Source: Cymodocea nodosa (lineage: Eukaryota; Streptophyta; Magnoliopsida; Alismatales; Cymodoceaceae). Taken from it: DNA of 64,000 nucleotides. The notes under the pieces were generated by a model, which worked only from the letters and a program-made list of their open reading frames with translations, was not told the origin of the DNA and searched no databases. Below are positions 10,652-21,989 of this stretch, piece after piece. The stretch is taken from contig CM072337.1 of assembly GCA_036874045.1 (NCBI GenBank), positions 8,618,001-8,682,000 on the forward strand, in the 5' to 3' direction. The translations under genes and the position numbers were made by a program. Every line of letters starts with the position of its first letter. Position 1 is the first letter of the stretch.

Positions 10652-11812
10652 ATGGAAAGCTTCAGACCAAATCTACAAATGGAATTGATGCAATTACCGT
10701 TGGATGCACTAAGGGAAGTACTAAGTAACTTATCAACTAAAGATCTGTGCAGGTTGTGTTGTGTATCAAAGGAAATTAAAGACTATATTGAAGAAAAATA
10801 TTTTCAGGGACTACAAGCTGCAAAAATGACTAAGATTAGAGATGGATTCATATAGAGGTCATTTAATCGTAGTTCAATTAACCATGAATATCTGGCTATG
10901 GAAGAAACTACTGGAATTCCACCCAATACATTAAAAGGAATAAATCATATTATGGGGATAGATGAAGGATTAATCATATACAGGACGAGACCAAGGTATG
11001 CAAGTTTATTATTACCTGATATTTTGATAAGAAATCCTATAATAGGAGAAGAATGGAATATAGGAAGACCTAATAGATTTGAAGTACCAATTGTAAATTG
11101 TGGATCGGCTTTGATTTTTTTTGATAAAAATTCTGCAATTCCTAAAAAATTATATTATTGGAGACCTACAGGAAATTGGGGTGAAGATTTACGCTTAAGT
11201 GTGTATAATTTTCTGAATAGATCTTGGAATGAAAATATTATGATATATCTGGGACGGAAATCATTAATTAACCAAACACATGTCATACTTGATGGATATA
11301 TATATCTAGTCACATATATATCAATAGCATTTGGATCTGATTTATACATAGTGAGCCTAGACAGTTATGATGAATTTATAGAAATTTTACCTATATCGAG
11401 AGAAATAGCTAAACCACCATCTACAGAATTTAATAAAATTCAAATAGGAATGTGGTATAATGAAGATGATGATCCTACTTTATGTCAGATAAGATGGTGG
11501 GATGAACTGATGAAATTTCAAATATGGATTATGGAAGACATAAATGAATGGAAGTGGGAAGAGTATATTGAAATAGATGTAGAAATAGAAACTACTACAT
11601 TACCCTGGAACCAAAAAGGATCTCTTTCTGCATTTCATATCATTAATGGTAATACACTTGTATTTGGAATTTATAATATATTACATGTGTACAAATTAAG
11701 GAGGAACAAGAACTGCATTAAAACAGAATTAATAGCAAGAACTATGCCTAAAAAGTTTGCTTGGATTGATACATTTATTCCATTTGTTCCTACTTTTCAA
11801 TCATGTTCTTAA
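10652..11812 (+). pseudogene. F-box protein gene carried inside retrotransposon A1, one in-frame stop
   Basis: ATG at 10652, TAA at 11810, one frame of 387 codons, no intron. The only break is TAG at 10853-10855; the frame is the same on both sides. Residues about 14-48 form an F-box (LPLDALREVLSNLSTKDL, then LCRLCCVSKEIKDYI), the domain that binds SKP1 in SCF ubiquitin ligases. The rest looks like the plant F-box-associated beta-propeller region: RNPIIGEEW, DGYIYLVTY, and FQIWIMEDINEWKWEEYIEI, which matches the usual IWVMKDY-type strand. Context is unusual: it lies on the same strand as A1, between the third ORF and the 3' PPT. It may be a captured host gene or an ORF native to this family. 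An F-box read from 10652 without read-through would stop after 67 residues and keep only the SKP1-binding part. Confidence 0.85.
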
Positions 11813-13564
11813 GTTGTGATTTTGTGTATTTAATGTTGTGTGTATTATGCATTTATTTTTATTTTATTTTTAAAAAAAATTGTAGTTTTCATGTTTATTA
11901 TATAAAAGAAAAAAAACAAAGCAAAATATCAATCTAATTTGTTGGTATCTGTTCTGGGAAACCAACTAGCTTGCTTGTGAGCCACCAGAGGCATAGGAGC
12001 CTAGGTTCCACATAAGACACTGATTATTAATATCTATTAAATGTTATTTTGTTTTATATTCTACTTTTATCTGTGAATAAAAAGTTTTTCAGAATCAAAA
12101 ATTCGAATATGCAAAAGGAGATACAAACGAAACAAGGTATGTAACCAATTACTTATCCTGAATTTTAAATCAACAAACTGTATTCATACCTACTACAATT
12201 ACTGTACTTATTGTCAAATCTTTTACATTGAGGACAATGCAAAATGTACGTATGGGGGGAGGTAATTAAAGTAACAACCATGTAAGTTTGTTAATTAAAG
12301 GAATTAAAATGGTACTGCAAAGTTTTGTGGAAATTGAAAATTTTTATGAACTTGCTGTAATTATCTGATAATTGAGATTGTAAAATTTTTATAAACTGTA
12401 ACTGCTTGAATGTTATATTTAGAAGACTATATAAGATGCTATAGAATTTACTATTTATGAAAATCTAGATATAGTATCTTATGTTTTTTCTGAATTTCAT
12501 GAGTTTAACAGTCTCACGATTTTAAAATGAAATTAGAATGCTTAATGAAAAATCAGTAAATTATCTGAAGTCCTGAAAGAACTGAGATGTGAATTCTAAA
12601 TTAAATGAAACACATCTGATTAAAGATACATTTAATTTGACTGATTGAACTTGTAGAATGATTTATGTGTAGATCTTATTAAACTACAAAAAAAGTATGA
12701 GCTTATTGTTATGGATTCATATTTTCAGTAAATGATAGAAGCAGGACTATATGAGATTGGTGTTTCACTGCACCTATATTAATGAAATACATGCATATAC
12801 AGTATGTGATTAATGTTTTGTTTTGTGTTTGTATTTTGATTGGAAAAAAAAAAAAGGAAAATTTGAGAGTTTATTGACTTGTTTGATCACGAGCCTTTTG
12901 TACTTGAGCAGATAGGTATGTAATGATTGTTGACCTGAAAAAGGACTCTTGAAATCTGGCAACCTAAGATCTTGATCAGATCTGGGATTGTTGACTGAAA
13001 GCTCGTTGCATGGGTATATTAGAAAGCTCTTGTATGATTCAAGCTTGTCAAATTAACTTTTAAAGTTAAAAAATATATATATATATATACATATACTGTT
13101 CTGAAAAGATACAAGTGTTTTGTGAAATACAGATATTTTATGAATTGAGTATATTTTCTGTTATCTAGAATTGCTGTAATATGAATCTGGAATTGACTTT
13201 TGAAGTTGTTTAATGGAGATACAATTCTTTATTATATTTGTCTTAATCATATTGAATTGGACTGTACTTTGATTCGTATGTTGTTGAAATTTCTTCTAGA
13301 AATCTTATTGGAAAATTTAGGATGACAGATGATGAAAAGAAGAACAAACGATAATATAATTAACACCTATGTGATGATGATATACTTTGTATGTAATTTA
13401 CATATATTCTAAGTATATTTGCATGTTGATTACTGAAACATATAGAATATATATTTTTATGCTAAACAAAAAAAAAAAAAAGTAAGGGGAAGAATTAATT
13501 CTAGCACTTTTAGAAAGACCAATTAATTAGATCTTAGTTTGCTAAGGGACTAGCAAAATTTAGG
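11813..13564 (+). other. Long 3' non-coding region of A1
   Basis: No ORF is supported. A motif typical of Athila 3' regions, TTGAGGACAATG followed by TATGGGGGGAGG, lies at about 12227-12262 and looks like an internal polypurine tract. The remainder is AT-rich, with an AT microsatellite at 13072-13089 and A-runs near 12845 and 13470. Confidence 0.6.
13539..13556 (+). repeat. Small hairpin just before the A1 PPT
   Basis: TTGCTA and TAGCAA face each other around AGGGAC, nine bases before the PPT. The same hairpin and spacing occur at 51807-51824 in a different gypsy element, which suggests a conserved role near plus-strand priming. Confidence 0.75.
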
Positions 13565-13575
13565 TATGGGGGAAG
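13565..13575 (+). promoter_or_regulatory. Polypurine tract of A1
   Basis: TATGGGGGAAG ends immediately before the TG that opens the 3' LTR. This is the expected plus-strand primer site of an LTR retrotransposon. Confidence 0.85.
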
Positions 13576-15819
13576 TGTTTAGAATGAAAAAGTGCATATT
13601 ATTAATGATTAAATGATAGTTAATTGCATAATATTTAGCTTATCATATGAGAATTAAGCCATTATGTTATAATTGCACTGTTATATGCTTGAATTAGAAT
13701 TACTGCTTAATTTTGGGGAATTAATGTTAATTTAGTACATTTCTGAATTGTCGATAAGTTGCAGGCTGTGAAATTCTTAAGTAACCAAATTTTTTGATAT
13801 TTCGGATAGTTATGTTTAACATACCGAACATATTTCGGACAGTTATGTTTAATAGACCGAACATGTATTGGATAGTTATGTCTAAATTGCCGAATAGTTA
13901 TATTTTGAAAGAATAGTTTATTATTTCCTGAAGTACATGTGTCAAAACCATAATGCATGACTTAAGTGAACTTTCGATGAGTTATCTATAACTATCTGAA
14001 ATTGTAGCTAGGCATCGGACAGTTATATGTGTAACTCTTTGAAATCTCTTTTTATTTATAAAATAGCTGAGGACACGTGTCATGTTCTGGGAAAGTGACT
14101 TAAGTGGATTTTCGATGAGTTATCTCTAACTATCCAAAATGCATCTGAGCATCGAATAGTTAGCCCTGTAACTCTTCGAAATGTTTATTTTATTATTAAA
14201 TTACTATTGACACGTGTCAAGATCTGGTAGATTTACTTAAGTTATATATCGGTGAGTTATCTGTAACTATCCGAAATGCATCTAAGCATCAAATAGTTAA
14301 GTTTATAAGCATCCAAAAATGCACCTAAGCATCGGATAGTTAAATTTATGCACATGTTTTATAGTTAAATCAACGAAGAAAGTCTGTTGAGTTATCTGTA
14401 ACTCCATGGACTATTTATTTTCTAATATGCCACTGTAGCGGTTGTAGGAACAGACAATTGGAAGAAAAAAAATCATGATTGCACGTATCGCGTAGGGAGA
14501 AGAAAACATCGCTGTTGATATGAATGAAGGAAATCCAACCGACCATTCGAGCAGAAGTAGTTACTACTAAAGAATTATAAAAGAAAAGAAGAAAAAGAAG
14601 AAAGGGTGTGATCGATGGACGGCTAGTGTGTATAGAGGAGGAGTACCGAGCTTTATACAGACTGTGTCGGCAATTCTCTGAAGTACCACACCAACCATCG
14701 TTACCACCACCATAACCACCACAATCACCAATCATCAGAGGTCTGTGAGAATACTTTCTTGATATCGGGTCGATTCTGACCTAAACACAGTGCTTGACAA
14801 CCATTGTGAGGAGTGATCGCGTCGCGGGAAGGGAAGCCATTTTCACCAAGCGTCGACTCATATTTCAAGAGATCGTAAAGCTTCTAGCCTTGGCTTTGGG
14901 TTGATGCCTATATGCTGAAGAGGAGATCATCTTGCAATTCTGAACTCGCGATTCTATAGGGAGAGGAGACAGAATTGTAAGTGGTTTAACTTTCAGTGGT
15001 GTAATTGCATTGCAAGTAGTGACAAAAGTATTTATTATCGACTGAGATTACTTTACATTTCACCTTTCGCCCATTTCCATGTTCATATTAAAACAAAAAT
15101 ACCAAAAACAATTTATCTATGTTTGTATGTTGTATTTGAGTGTTGTATTGTTTGTGTTGTATCGTGATTAATGTTATCTTATTAGTGTTGTGATTGTTTT
15201 ATGTTAGTTTTAGTTTTACAGTTTACTGAAATTGGTTTGATCAAAAGACTTAAAAATTTTAATGGTTACTATGTGAATTATCTGAATGTTAGTATGCTTA
15301 ATGATAAATCCAGTGTTTACTAACATTAAAGAGCTTAATTGATGTTATTTACAATCTATGGAATCGCCCAATGGTTGGCCGAGTTCCTTTGTAAATAGCA
15401 GTATTTAAAAAGAAAGGTAGTCTCGTGGAGTTAACTTAAGTTCACGAGGTTAGTCCGTTGAGTTAGCCATAACTCAACGAACTTTGTCCGTTGAGTTAAC
15501 TGTAATTCAACGGAGGGTTTATTGAATATACAAATTTGATTGTTAACAAGCAAACAATTCTAAGTTCTTAAGCAATTCCCTATGGGATCGACTTGTACTT
15601 GCACACTGATACAATAGACACTGTGCACTTGTAGTTAAAGTACAAATTGGAATTAATATCTAAATTGTATTAAAGGTTGTTTGTTTACTTCTTAAAGAAA
15701 AAAATAGACATAAAGATAAATTAACTAAGTAAAAACAGAAGTAACAAATCCAAGTTTTTCTGAAACGTTATTGGAGATCTAATCAGATATTCTGGTGTCG
15801 TGCTGGGAAAATCCAAACA
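13576..15819 (+). repeat. A1 3' LTR
   Basis: This 2244-bp LTR runs from TGTTTAGAATG to ATCCAAACA. It has the same plan as the 5' LTR, but keeps the 163 bp that the 5' copy has lost and keeps an intact TATAAAAG (14576-14583). The three ~137-bp U3 units start at 13960, 14098 and 14235. Two perfect GACACGTGTC-like G-box palindromes occur (about 14073 and 14210). Confidence 0.9.
14576..14583 (+). promoter_or_regulatory. Putative TATA box of the A1 3' LTR
   Basis: TATAAAAG precedes a purine-rich AGAAAAGAAG run and the conserved R-U5 block. The same box is found at 34406, 42200, 44941 and 48752 in the other A-type LTRs. Confidence 0.6.
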
Positions 15820-15887
15820 ATAAGCTAAATATTATGCAATTAACCATCATTTAACTGTTAATATTATGCACTTTTTCTTTCTAAACA
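15820..15887 (-). repeat. Inverted scrap of an A-type LTR (first 68 bp)
   Basis: The reverse complement matches the first 68 bases of A-type LTRs, ending at the TGTTTAGAA terminus at 15887. It lies between the 3' LTR of A1 and copia element D. With the antisense integrase at 1-227 it is consistent with an older minus-strand A element that held A1, most of it now lost. Confidence 0.85.
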
Positions 15888-17149
15888 TCTGTTCTCACTG
15901 AAGTGTCCTAGTCTTTTATGTCATAAGTCAGTGTCTTCAATATCACTAACTACTGCAATAGTGTCATCTTGATTCGATGTTAGATATAAGGTGCTAGTCC
16001 TCTATCTTGAGGCAATAATTCTTGCACTTTTGGTTACCTTCCATTTGCCTGCACCAAAAGCAATCTGATAACCATCATTATCTAGGGAACTTATGGAAAT
16101 TAAATGCTTTGCAAGATCAGGAACATATCTGACCTCTTGCAATTTCCATATCCCTTGTTTTGTTTTTATGTGTACCTCTCCTATTCCCAACACATCCAAA
16201 CTTGTGTTGTTAGCTAGGTACACATTTCTCACAGGAGTTGCATGATAATTGTGCAACAAATCCTTCCTATAGGTAGTGTGGAATGAAGCTCCTGAGTCTA
16301 GTACCCATGAGTCAATTGAACTGTCTACGTAGCATACTAGGGCATCATCTGAATCATAGGAGACAACATTTGCACCTGCTCCTTCTAATTCCTTCCCTTT
16401 GCTGTCTTTCTTGGGAGCCTTGCACTATGACTTGAAGTGCCCCATTGATTGCAATTCCAACATTTGATATCTGATCTCACTTTACTGGTACCTCTAGACT
16501 TTGACCTTCCTTTGGATTTAAATTGTTTTGATTTACTTCTCCCTCTACTTTCAACACTAAGGGAAAAAGTTGAAGTTGACAATTCACTTTTTCTGTAAAT
16601 GTCCTCACTCAAAATTAAATCTCGGATGTCACTCATTTTGAGCTTCTCATGACCTAGTGAACTACTTACACCAGTCACGATAGGAGACCAACTTTCTAGT
16701 AATGATGATAATAAAATCAAGGCCCTGATTTCATCATCAAATACTATATCTACTAAATGCAGTTGATTCAAAATAGTATTTAACTCATTAATGTGGTTTG
16801 TAACATTTCTATTTTCATGCATTTTCAGATTAAATAATCTACGCATGAGAAATACCTTGTTGGCGGTTGATGGCTTCTCATACATGTTGGACAAAGCTTT
16901 CATCAAGTTAGCCATTGTTTTCTCTTTGGCAACGTTTGAATGAATGTTCCTTGCTAGTGACAACCTGACGAGACCTAGAGCTTTTCTGTCCAGCAACTCC
17001 CACTCTTCCTGATCCATCTTCTCTAGTTTTCTTCTGAACAGAGGTTGATGAAGATCCTTCTGATACAAACAGTTTTCTATTTGAGACCTCCAGTATCTGA
17101 AATCTTTTCCATCAAACTTCTCGATCCTGAGCTTTCTATCATCTGCCAT
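15888..17149 (-). pseudogene. D gag-protease fragment (Ty1/copia), broken
   Basis: The start ATG is at 17149. Residues 1 to about 220 form a copia-type gag with FDGKDFRYWRSQIENCLYQ near the N terminus. A zinc knuckle begins CWNC near 16455, but a frameshift inside it puts the His and last Cys (GHFKS, then a stop, then CKAPKK) in another frame. Protease follows with the catalytic DSGAS near 16300 in WVLDSGASFHTT, then VRYVPDLAKHLISISSLD. Near 15900 the pre-integrase motif HKRLGHFSEN is seen, with the Trp codon before it turned into a stop. The sequence ends at the inverted A-type LTR scrap. Confidence 0.85.
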
Positions 17150-17171
17150 TTTGTTAAACTGAAAACCTTCA

Positions 17172-17183
17172 GCTCTGATACTA
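17172..17183 (-). promoter_or_regulatory. Primer-binding site of D, initiator tRNA-Met type
   Basis: On the minus strand it reads TAGTATCAGAGC, one base different from the usual TGGTATCAGAGC. It lies two bases after the LTR end. Confidence 0.8.
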
Positions 17184-17185
17184 GT

Positions 17186-18089
17186 TGTTATGATTAAAAC
17201 CAATCGTTCAGTCAACTTTCTATGGCACGATTCTGAAACACTCACCTCTTAACTCACTGAAATTGGAAGTGAAGAGTAAGAGAAAGAAATAACACTGAAG
17301 ATAAGGATTTACATGGTTCGGCAATTACCTACGTCCACAAAGAGTTGAGGGTTCTACTATGAGCTTCGACACAATCAACCGCTCAGTTTTTACATCATAA
17401 ATGTTTATATACTACCCAACTTAGGGTTAATAAACCTTTAATTACATTCAAGCCATTATAGTAGAGAAATAATGCTTCGGAGAAGGGACTCTCAATTTCG
17501 AAGCCTTATCTTCCCATCTTTTCAAAATCTACAACATTTCAGATGGTTATAGACTTAACTATCCGAAGAAATTCTCCTTTCTTCATTTGTTGTAACAAGC
17601 AATACTATAGCAGGCTAACTATCTGGAGAGATTCGGTATTTCAGATAGTTACAAACCTAACTATCCGAAAACCCACTTACTTCTCTCTCTTTGTCCTTTC
17701 GGAAGGTTCTATTGTTAACTCTCTGAAAACTACATGTCTTTTGAATACTTACTATCTTAACTATCCGAAAACTCACTTAAGTGTCTCTTTAGTCATTTCG
17801 GAAGGTTCTGTCGTTAACCTTCCGAAAGCTTATGATTTTCGAATAGTTACTACTTAACTATCTGAATATCCACTTAAGTTACTGCTTTTCAAATACTTGG
17901 CTTCTTAACTATCCGATCGTACACATAAGTATCCTTTAAGTCGTTACGGATGGTTACAGCTAGTAACCCTTTGAAATCTTCTAACTTTCGGATAGTTAGC
18001 TCAAAGCCTCTAACTGAAACTTTATTTTCAGATACTTAGGCCTGATAACCTATCAAAAATATAAATCTGCCAGATACTTACTGTTAACA
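17186..18089 (-). repeat. D 5' LTR
   Basis: On the plus strand it runs from TGTTATGATT to TTAACA, 904 bp. The part 17530-18060 is a string of the words AACTATCCGAAA and TTCGGATAGTTA in both directions, the same words as in A-type and C-type LTRs. The right end is inferred from the CA terminus and from where the B1 reading frame resumes. Confidence 0.65.
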
Positions 18090-18115
18090 AGCTTCCGACT
18101 GAACCTAAACTTCTT

Positions 18116-20286
18116 ATGGCATACTCCACACCTGTACTACCTGCCCTAATAGACAAAAGGTTAGCAAAAATTTATAGTGAATACTTCTTTCCTGAAGGAA
18201 TATTAAATGAAGTTAGACTAGAACTTCATAATACTGATGAAAGTATTAAATACATGGGTATTCGAAGCAAATTTGACAAAGAATATAGAATGAAATGTGC
18301 TGAAATTGCATTTTTAGAACAGTATGCAAAATATATGGAAAAAGGCATAGGTTCATCAAATAGAATTCCTCAAACCCCTATCAATGGTACACAACTACAT
18401 GCATTTGAGGAAGAACATGAATCTGCTATTCCTACTCCTTTGTATTCAAAAGAAAAACAAACAAATATTGCTATGGATAAAAGAAAAGTTGAAGGTCTTC
18501 GAAAGGCAATAGCAATAGAAAGTGCCTTAGAAGAATTGAACCAAAAAACTTCTATGGAACAATTTCAAAAGAAAACAGCAATACTTAAAGAAGAGAGACT
18601 AACTTGTTATAGAAGAAGAAAAATTAGGAAAATTATGTCTAAGGAAACAAAGTCTACTAGAAAAGAAAAATCAGATGAGCAGTTATTTCCAAAGGACAAT
18701 GTATGTCTAGACATTATTCCTTATAGTGCATCTAATAAACTCATCAATTCCAAGCATGATGAAACTGATGAATATAATGAGATTTTATTTTCTCTTGCTA
18801 GAAAACTTGAGAAGAAATCCAAGTCAAATATTAGTTCAAGTTTTTCTATTAGTTCAAGCCCTAATGATGTAGAAATTAAACAATCAGAGCATTAGGCAAC
18901 TAACATAGAAAAGTTATTGCAAATATAATTGAAAATGTAGAGGTAGTAACTAGTTCACAAGCTGGATTGTCTGGAGTAGCGAATATTGAAAAAGTTAAGA
19001 CTCTAGAAGAGCTTAATGTCAATCAGTCTTCTTTAGAATCTATAGAAGCAAAGTCTGAGAATTCACAACATGTATCAATGGAGATATCTGTTGAACAAAA
19101 TGAACAAGATACACTAGCTGTAGAATTTGTGGAACAATTGAACTCTGAACATTCTATAGAGACTGAATAGATGAATGTTGAGCATAGTGAAGATGTTCCT
19201 TACACTATTGAAGTTGGAGAATCAAGCTTACATACGTAGCTTCAAGAAAATAATTTCTTAGAGGAACAACATGACATTCATTTTGAAGAAAAGGTTCCTG
19301 AAGATGAATTAAATTCTGAATCAAGGCTTCAGGTATCACTTTCTTTGTATAGAGTATTACAAATTCAAGGTAATTCAATTCATTTTAGATCTGAGGAAGC
19401 ATTGCAGAAATACAATAATCTGATTACATGTCAGATTTTACATGCTCGTCTAATAAAGTTCAAAAATTTGATGGAAATAAGATATCTATTTGAGTTTCAA
19501 GGCCTAATTCAATTCTTGCCAGTTGAAACAAAATGGAAACAATATAAAGAGCTTATTGTAGCCTTTTACAGCAATCTGGTCAAGAATGATAATATACTGT
19601 CAACTCAAATAAATAAACAAGAGTTCACATTATCTCCTAAATTAATTTTTGAAGTTTTGGGATTAGAAAATGAAGGTGTTGTTGTTACAAATAGATTTGA
19701 CATGGTTAGATAGCTGGAATGGGACATTCACTCACTATCAAAGATTCCAAAAGTATATAGTGAAATGAGATTAATGGAAAATCTGAATGTAGAGGCAAGG
19801 TTTATTGCAAATATATTACATGCAAATTTATTTCAAAGAGTGGAACATAATCTAGAAGTTAGCAGAAGATATTTATATGCAACTTATGGCCTGCTGAATA
19901 GAATTCAAATCAATTGATTTGATGTTTTCATTTCTCAACTACACCATATGAGTTCAAAGTTATTTTTTGGTGATGCTGTATGTAGACTCCTTGCAAACCA
20001 ATTAAATTTATCCAATTAGCCCTCTAAAACTAAAGGCATGAGAGCTTTTAGTGTAAAAGATTTGCAAAGATTCCAAGCCATGCATCAACCTCAACCTCAT
20101 CAATAACCAGAATGTACAGAATAGATACAATCACCTATACAGCCAAGTTATTCAGTTCGAACAAAACAGTAACCCCAGCTACCTCCTTCCCTAGATGATG
20201 TGCTTAACGAAATCAAAAATGATATTAGGCATCTAGGAGATAAAATATGTAATGCTATTAGTGATATCCTTAGGGGGAATAGATAA
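18116..20286 (+). pseudogene. B1 third ORF, homologous to the third ORF of A1
   Basis: It starts at ATG 18116; the frame is open further upstream to the D junction, so the real start may be earlier. Charged, Lys/Glu/Ser-rich N-terminal two thirds are followed by a conserved part (about 19350-20000) with LFEFQGL, VLGLENEG, NRIQINW, VFIS and KLFFGD, the same motifs as in A1. The C terminus (20190-20280) is a short amphipathic segment with IRHLGDKICNAISDIL. Breaks are TAG at 18893, a 1-base loss near 18910, TAG at 19168, 19237 and 19711, TGA at 19915, TAG at 20017 and several stops from 20100. The minus-strand copy B3 has CAG at 18893, 19168 and 19237. About 200 bp present in B3 (63124 to 62846) are missing here near 19150. 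Confidence 0.75.
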
Positions 20287-20816
20287 ATGTCAAGTCATTT
20301 ATTTGTTTGCTTGTATCTGAATACAAAATGTAATGTTTGTATTTATTGCTTGATTATTTGAACACTACATTTTTCTGTAAATGGTTACAATTCTTATTAT
20401 TGTTTATAGAAAGCTTTGTTGTAAATATATCTCTCGATTTATATATTGTGTAATCATCTTTTTGATTAATGACAAAAAGGAGGAGAAATGTTATTAATTC
20501 AAAAGAAGAAGATGATTATGATTTTAATTGCATATATTATAAAGGGAGATGATAGTTATGTGGTTATTGTAATCTAACAAATGATAATGTAATTTGAAAG
20601 ATAATTATATGGTTATTCAAAATCTTAAGATACTTATGTAATTATTGACATCTGAAAGTTTTATTTCTAAGAGGTGAATTTTACACAAACAATAGAAATA
20701 AGCTTAAGTGAACTTAAGTCAACAAACTTGTTTGTTGAATTAAAAGTTAACCCAACTAAGGTGCTTGTTGAGTTAAATATATTTCATAGTTGATTTAATA
20801 TGGTTTTGTCATCATC
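20287..20816 (+). other. 3' non-coding stretch of B1
   Basis: No gene is seen. Facing copies of a GTTGAGTTAA-like word occur at 20700-20780. The corresponding part of B3 is 61211-61723 on the minus strand. Confidence 0.6.
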
Positions 20817-20830
20817 AAAAAGGGGGAGAT
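20817..20830 (+). promoter_or_regulatory. Polypurine tract of B1
   Basis: AAAAAGGGGGAGAT ends directly at the TG of the 3' LTR. B3 has the matching tract on the minus strand at 61197-61210. Confidence 0.85.
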
Positions 20831-21148
20831 TGTTAAGTATTTTGTTTTGATGATGTGTGCTGAATGAAAGTAATCATATTTGCTCAATTACTATTGCTTG
20901 TGAAAAGAAATTAAAAACATCAATTAATACAGAAAAAGTTTACAGATATAAATAATTGTCTGTATTAGATCTGAAATTATACTATTAAATAACTAGTCGT
21001 TTCGTTGCAGTAATTTCTCATTTAACTAAATGTTAAGTTAACGTGTGTTTTTTTATTGAAAAGCATGATATGTTTTAAAGTTATATTTTCTGTATCATGA
21101 ACAATGCACGTTTAGACAACTTGTTAAGTTAGAGTGTTATTTATATAG

Positions 21149-21266
21149 AGGTCACGTGAGAACTCGTTAAGTTAGAGGCTTAAAGGTTAAAATAGGTCAC
21201 GTGAGAACTCGTTAAGTTAGAGGCTTAAAGGTTAAAATAGGTCACGTGAGAACTCGTTAAGTTAGT
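21149..21266 (+). repeat. 45-bp tandem repeat carrying CACGTG in the B1 LTR
   Basis: Two full units (21149-21193 and 21194-21238) are followed by a partial third. Each starts AGGTCACGTGAGAACTCG. Other B LTRs in the window show about two such boxes, so this copy has gained one. Confidence 0.85.
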
Positions 21267-21989
21267 GTAAAAGAAGAGACGAACTCGTTAAGTTAGTGTT
21301 GTACACATGGTGAAATTAAAGGTTACGAATGTTATATTGTATCACGTGAGTTGCACATGTTTAACTCGTTAAGTTAACATAACTACACGCATTGAGTTGC
21401 TATATTGAACACTAAGGCAACGTGTTAGGTTAGCATTATAAACTTAAGTTATTATTATTGCACGTGATAAAATTCTTATTATAAAAACATTTGTTTATTA
21501 CTAGATCGGTGAGTTATCAGATTTTCAGATACTTAGAAAACTTAACTATCTGATATTTAAACTATTTTCGGTGAGTTAGCATTTAACCTTCCAAAAGAAA
21601 GGTTAAGTTGGTTCATTAAGTTATTGTAACACCATGAAGCTAGTTCGTTGAGTTAGCGTAACACCACAGACTTAGTTCATTGAGTTAGCTACAGTACTTG
21701 TCACGTGAGTTGGCATATGAGGAACTCATTAAGTTATATATCTACTTGTTTTACTTGTTTAGTTAACATTAAAGTAACGACTTCTTATTACACTTGATGA
21801 AAAATTTTGGATGAGAAAGTTTATTTTGCAGGAAATTTTTCAGAGATTAGGATTGATGATTAAAGAAAATTCGAAATGTAAACATGGGTCAAAACGTGTG
21901 TATTTCAATGAAGGAAAAAGAGAAGACGTAAAGAAGTGGAAAACTGGTAGTGATTAAACATGAAGGATATGCATGAAATAAAGATATAG

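Larger units (their letters stand above)
228..15819 (+). mobile_element. A1: Athila-like Ty3/gypsy LTR retrotransposon carrying an F-box ORF
   Basis: A complete but inactive element of 15.6 kb, longer than typical Athila elements of roughly 10-12 kb. Order: 5' LTR (228-2280), PBS (2288-2305), gag-pol in which PR, RT, RNase H and integrase can be recognised (2382-7027), a third ORF in the env position (7549-9750), an F-box ORF (10652-11812), a long 3' non-coding part, PPT (13565-13575) and 3' LTR (13576-15819). LTRs begin TGTTTAGAATG and end CCAAACA. The LTRs differ at many positions and every ORF has stops, so the insertion is old. No target-site duplication is visible: GTTTC is on the left and ATAAG on the right. 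The tRNA-Asp-like PBS, integrase style and third ORF point to the Athila lineage; lineage assignment is inference. Confidence 0.9.
15888..18089 (-). mobile_element. D: 5' part of a Ty1/copia element, minus strand
   Basis: Right to left: 5' LTR (17186-18089), PBS (17172-17183), gag, protease and the start of the gag-pre-integrase region. The element is cut at 15888 by the inverted A-type LTR scrap; integrase, RT and the 3' LTR are absent from the window. D lies inside the 5' side of the B1 third-ORF region. Its right flank AGCTT (18090-18094) would be the target-site duplication but cannot be checked, because the left end is lost. Confidence 0.8.

Noticed and set aside
10426-10728. Open frame overlapping the start of the F-box gene
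   Set aside because: It is in another frame, has no recognisable domain and overlaps the clear F-box start; it is taken as chance.
11155-11349. Antisense frame within the F-box ORF
   Set aside because: It is short, lies opposite a clearly coding frame and has no domain.
12250-12262. Polypurine tract as the end of a shorter element before 13.5 kb
   Set aside because: No LTR follows it. The true PPT adjoins the 3' LTR at 13576. Internal tracts of this kind are common in Athila elements.
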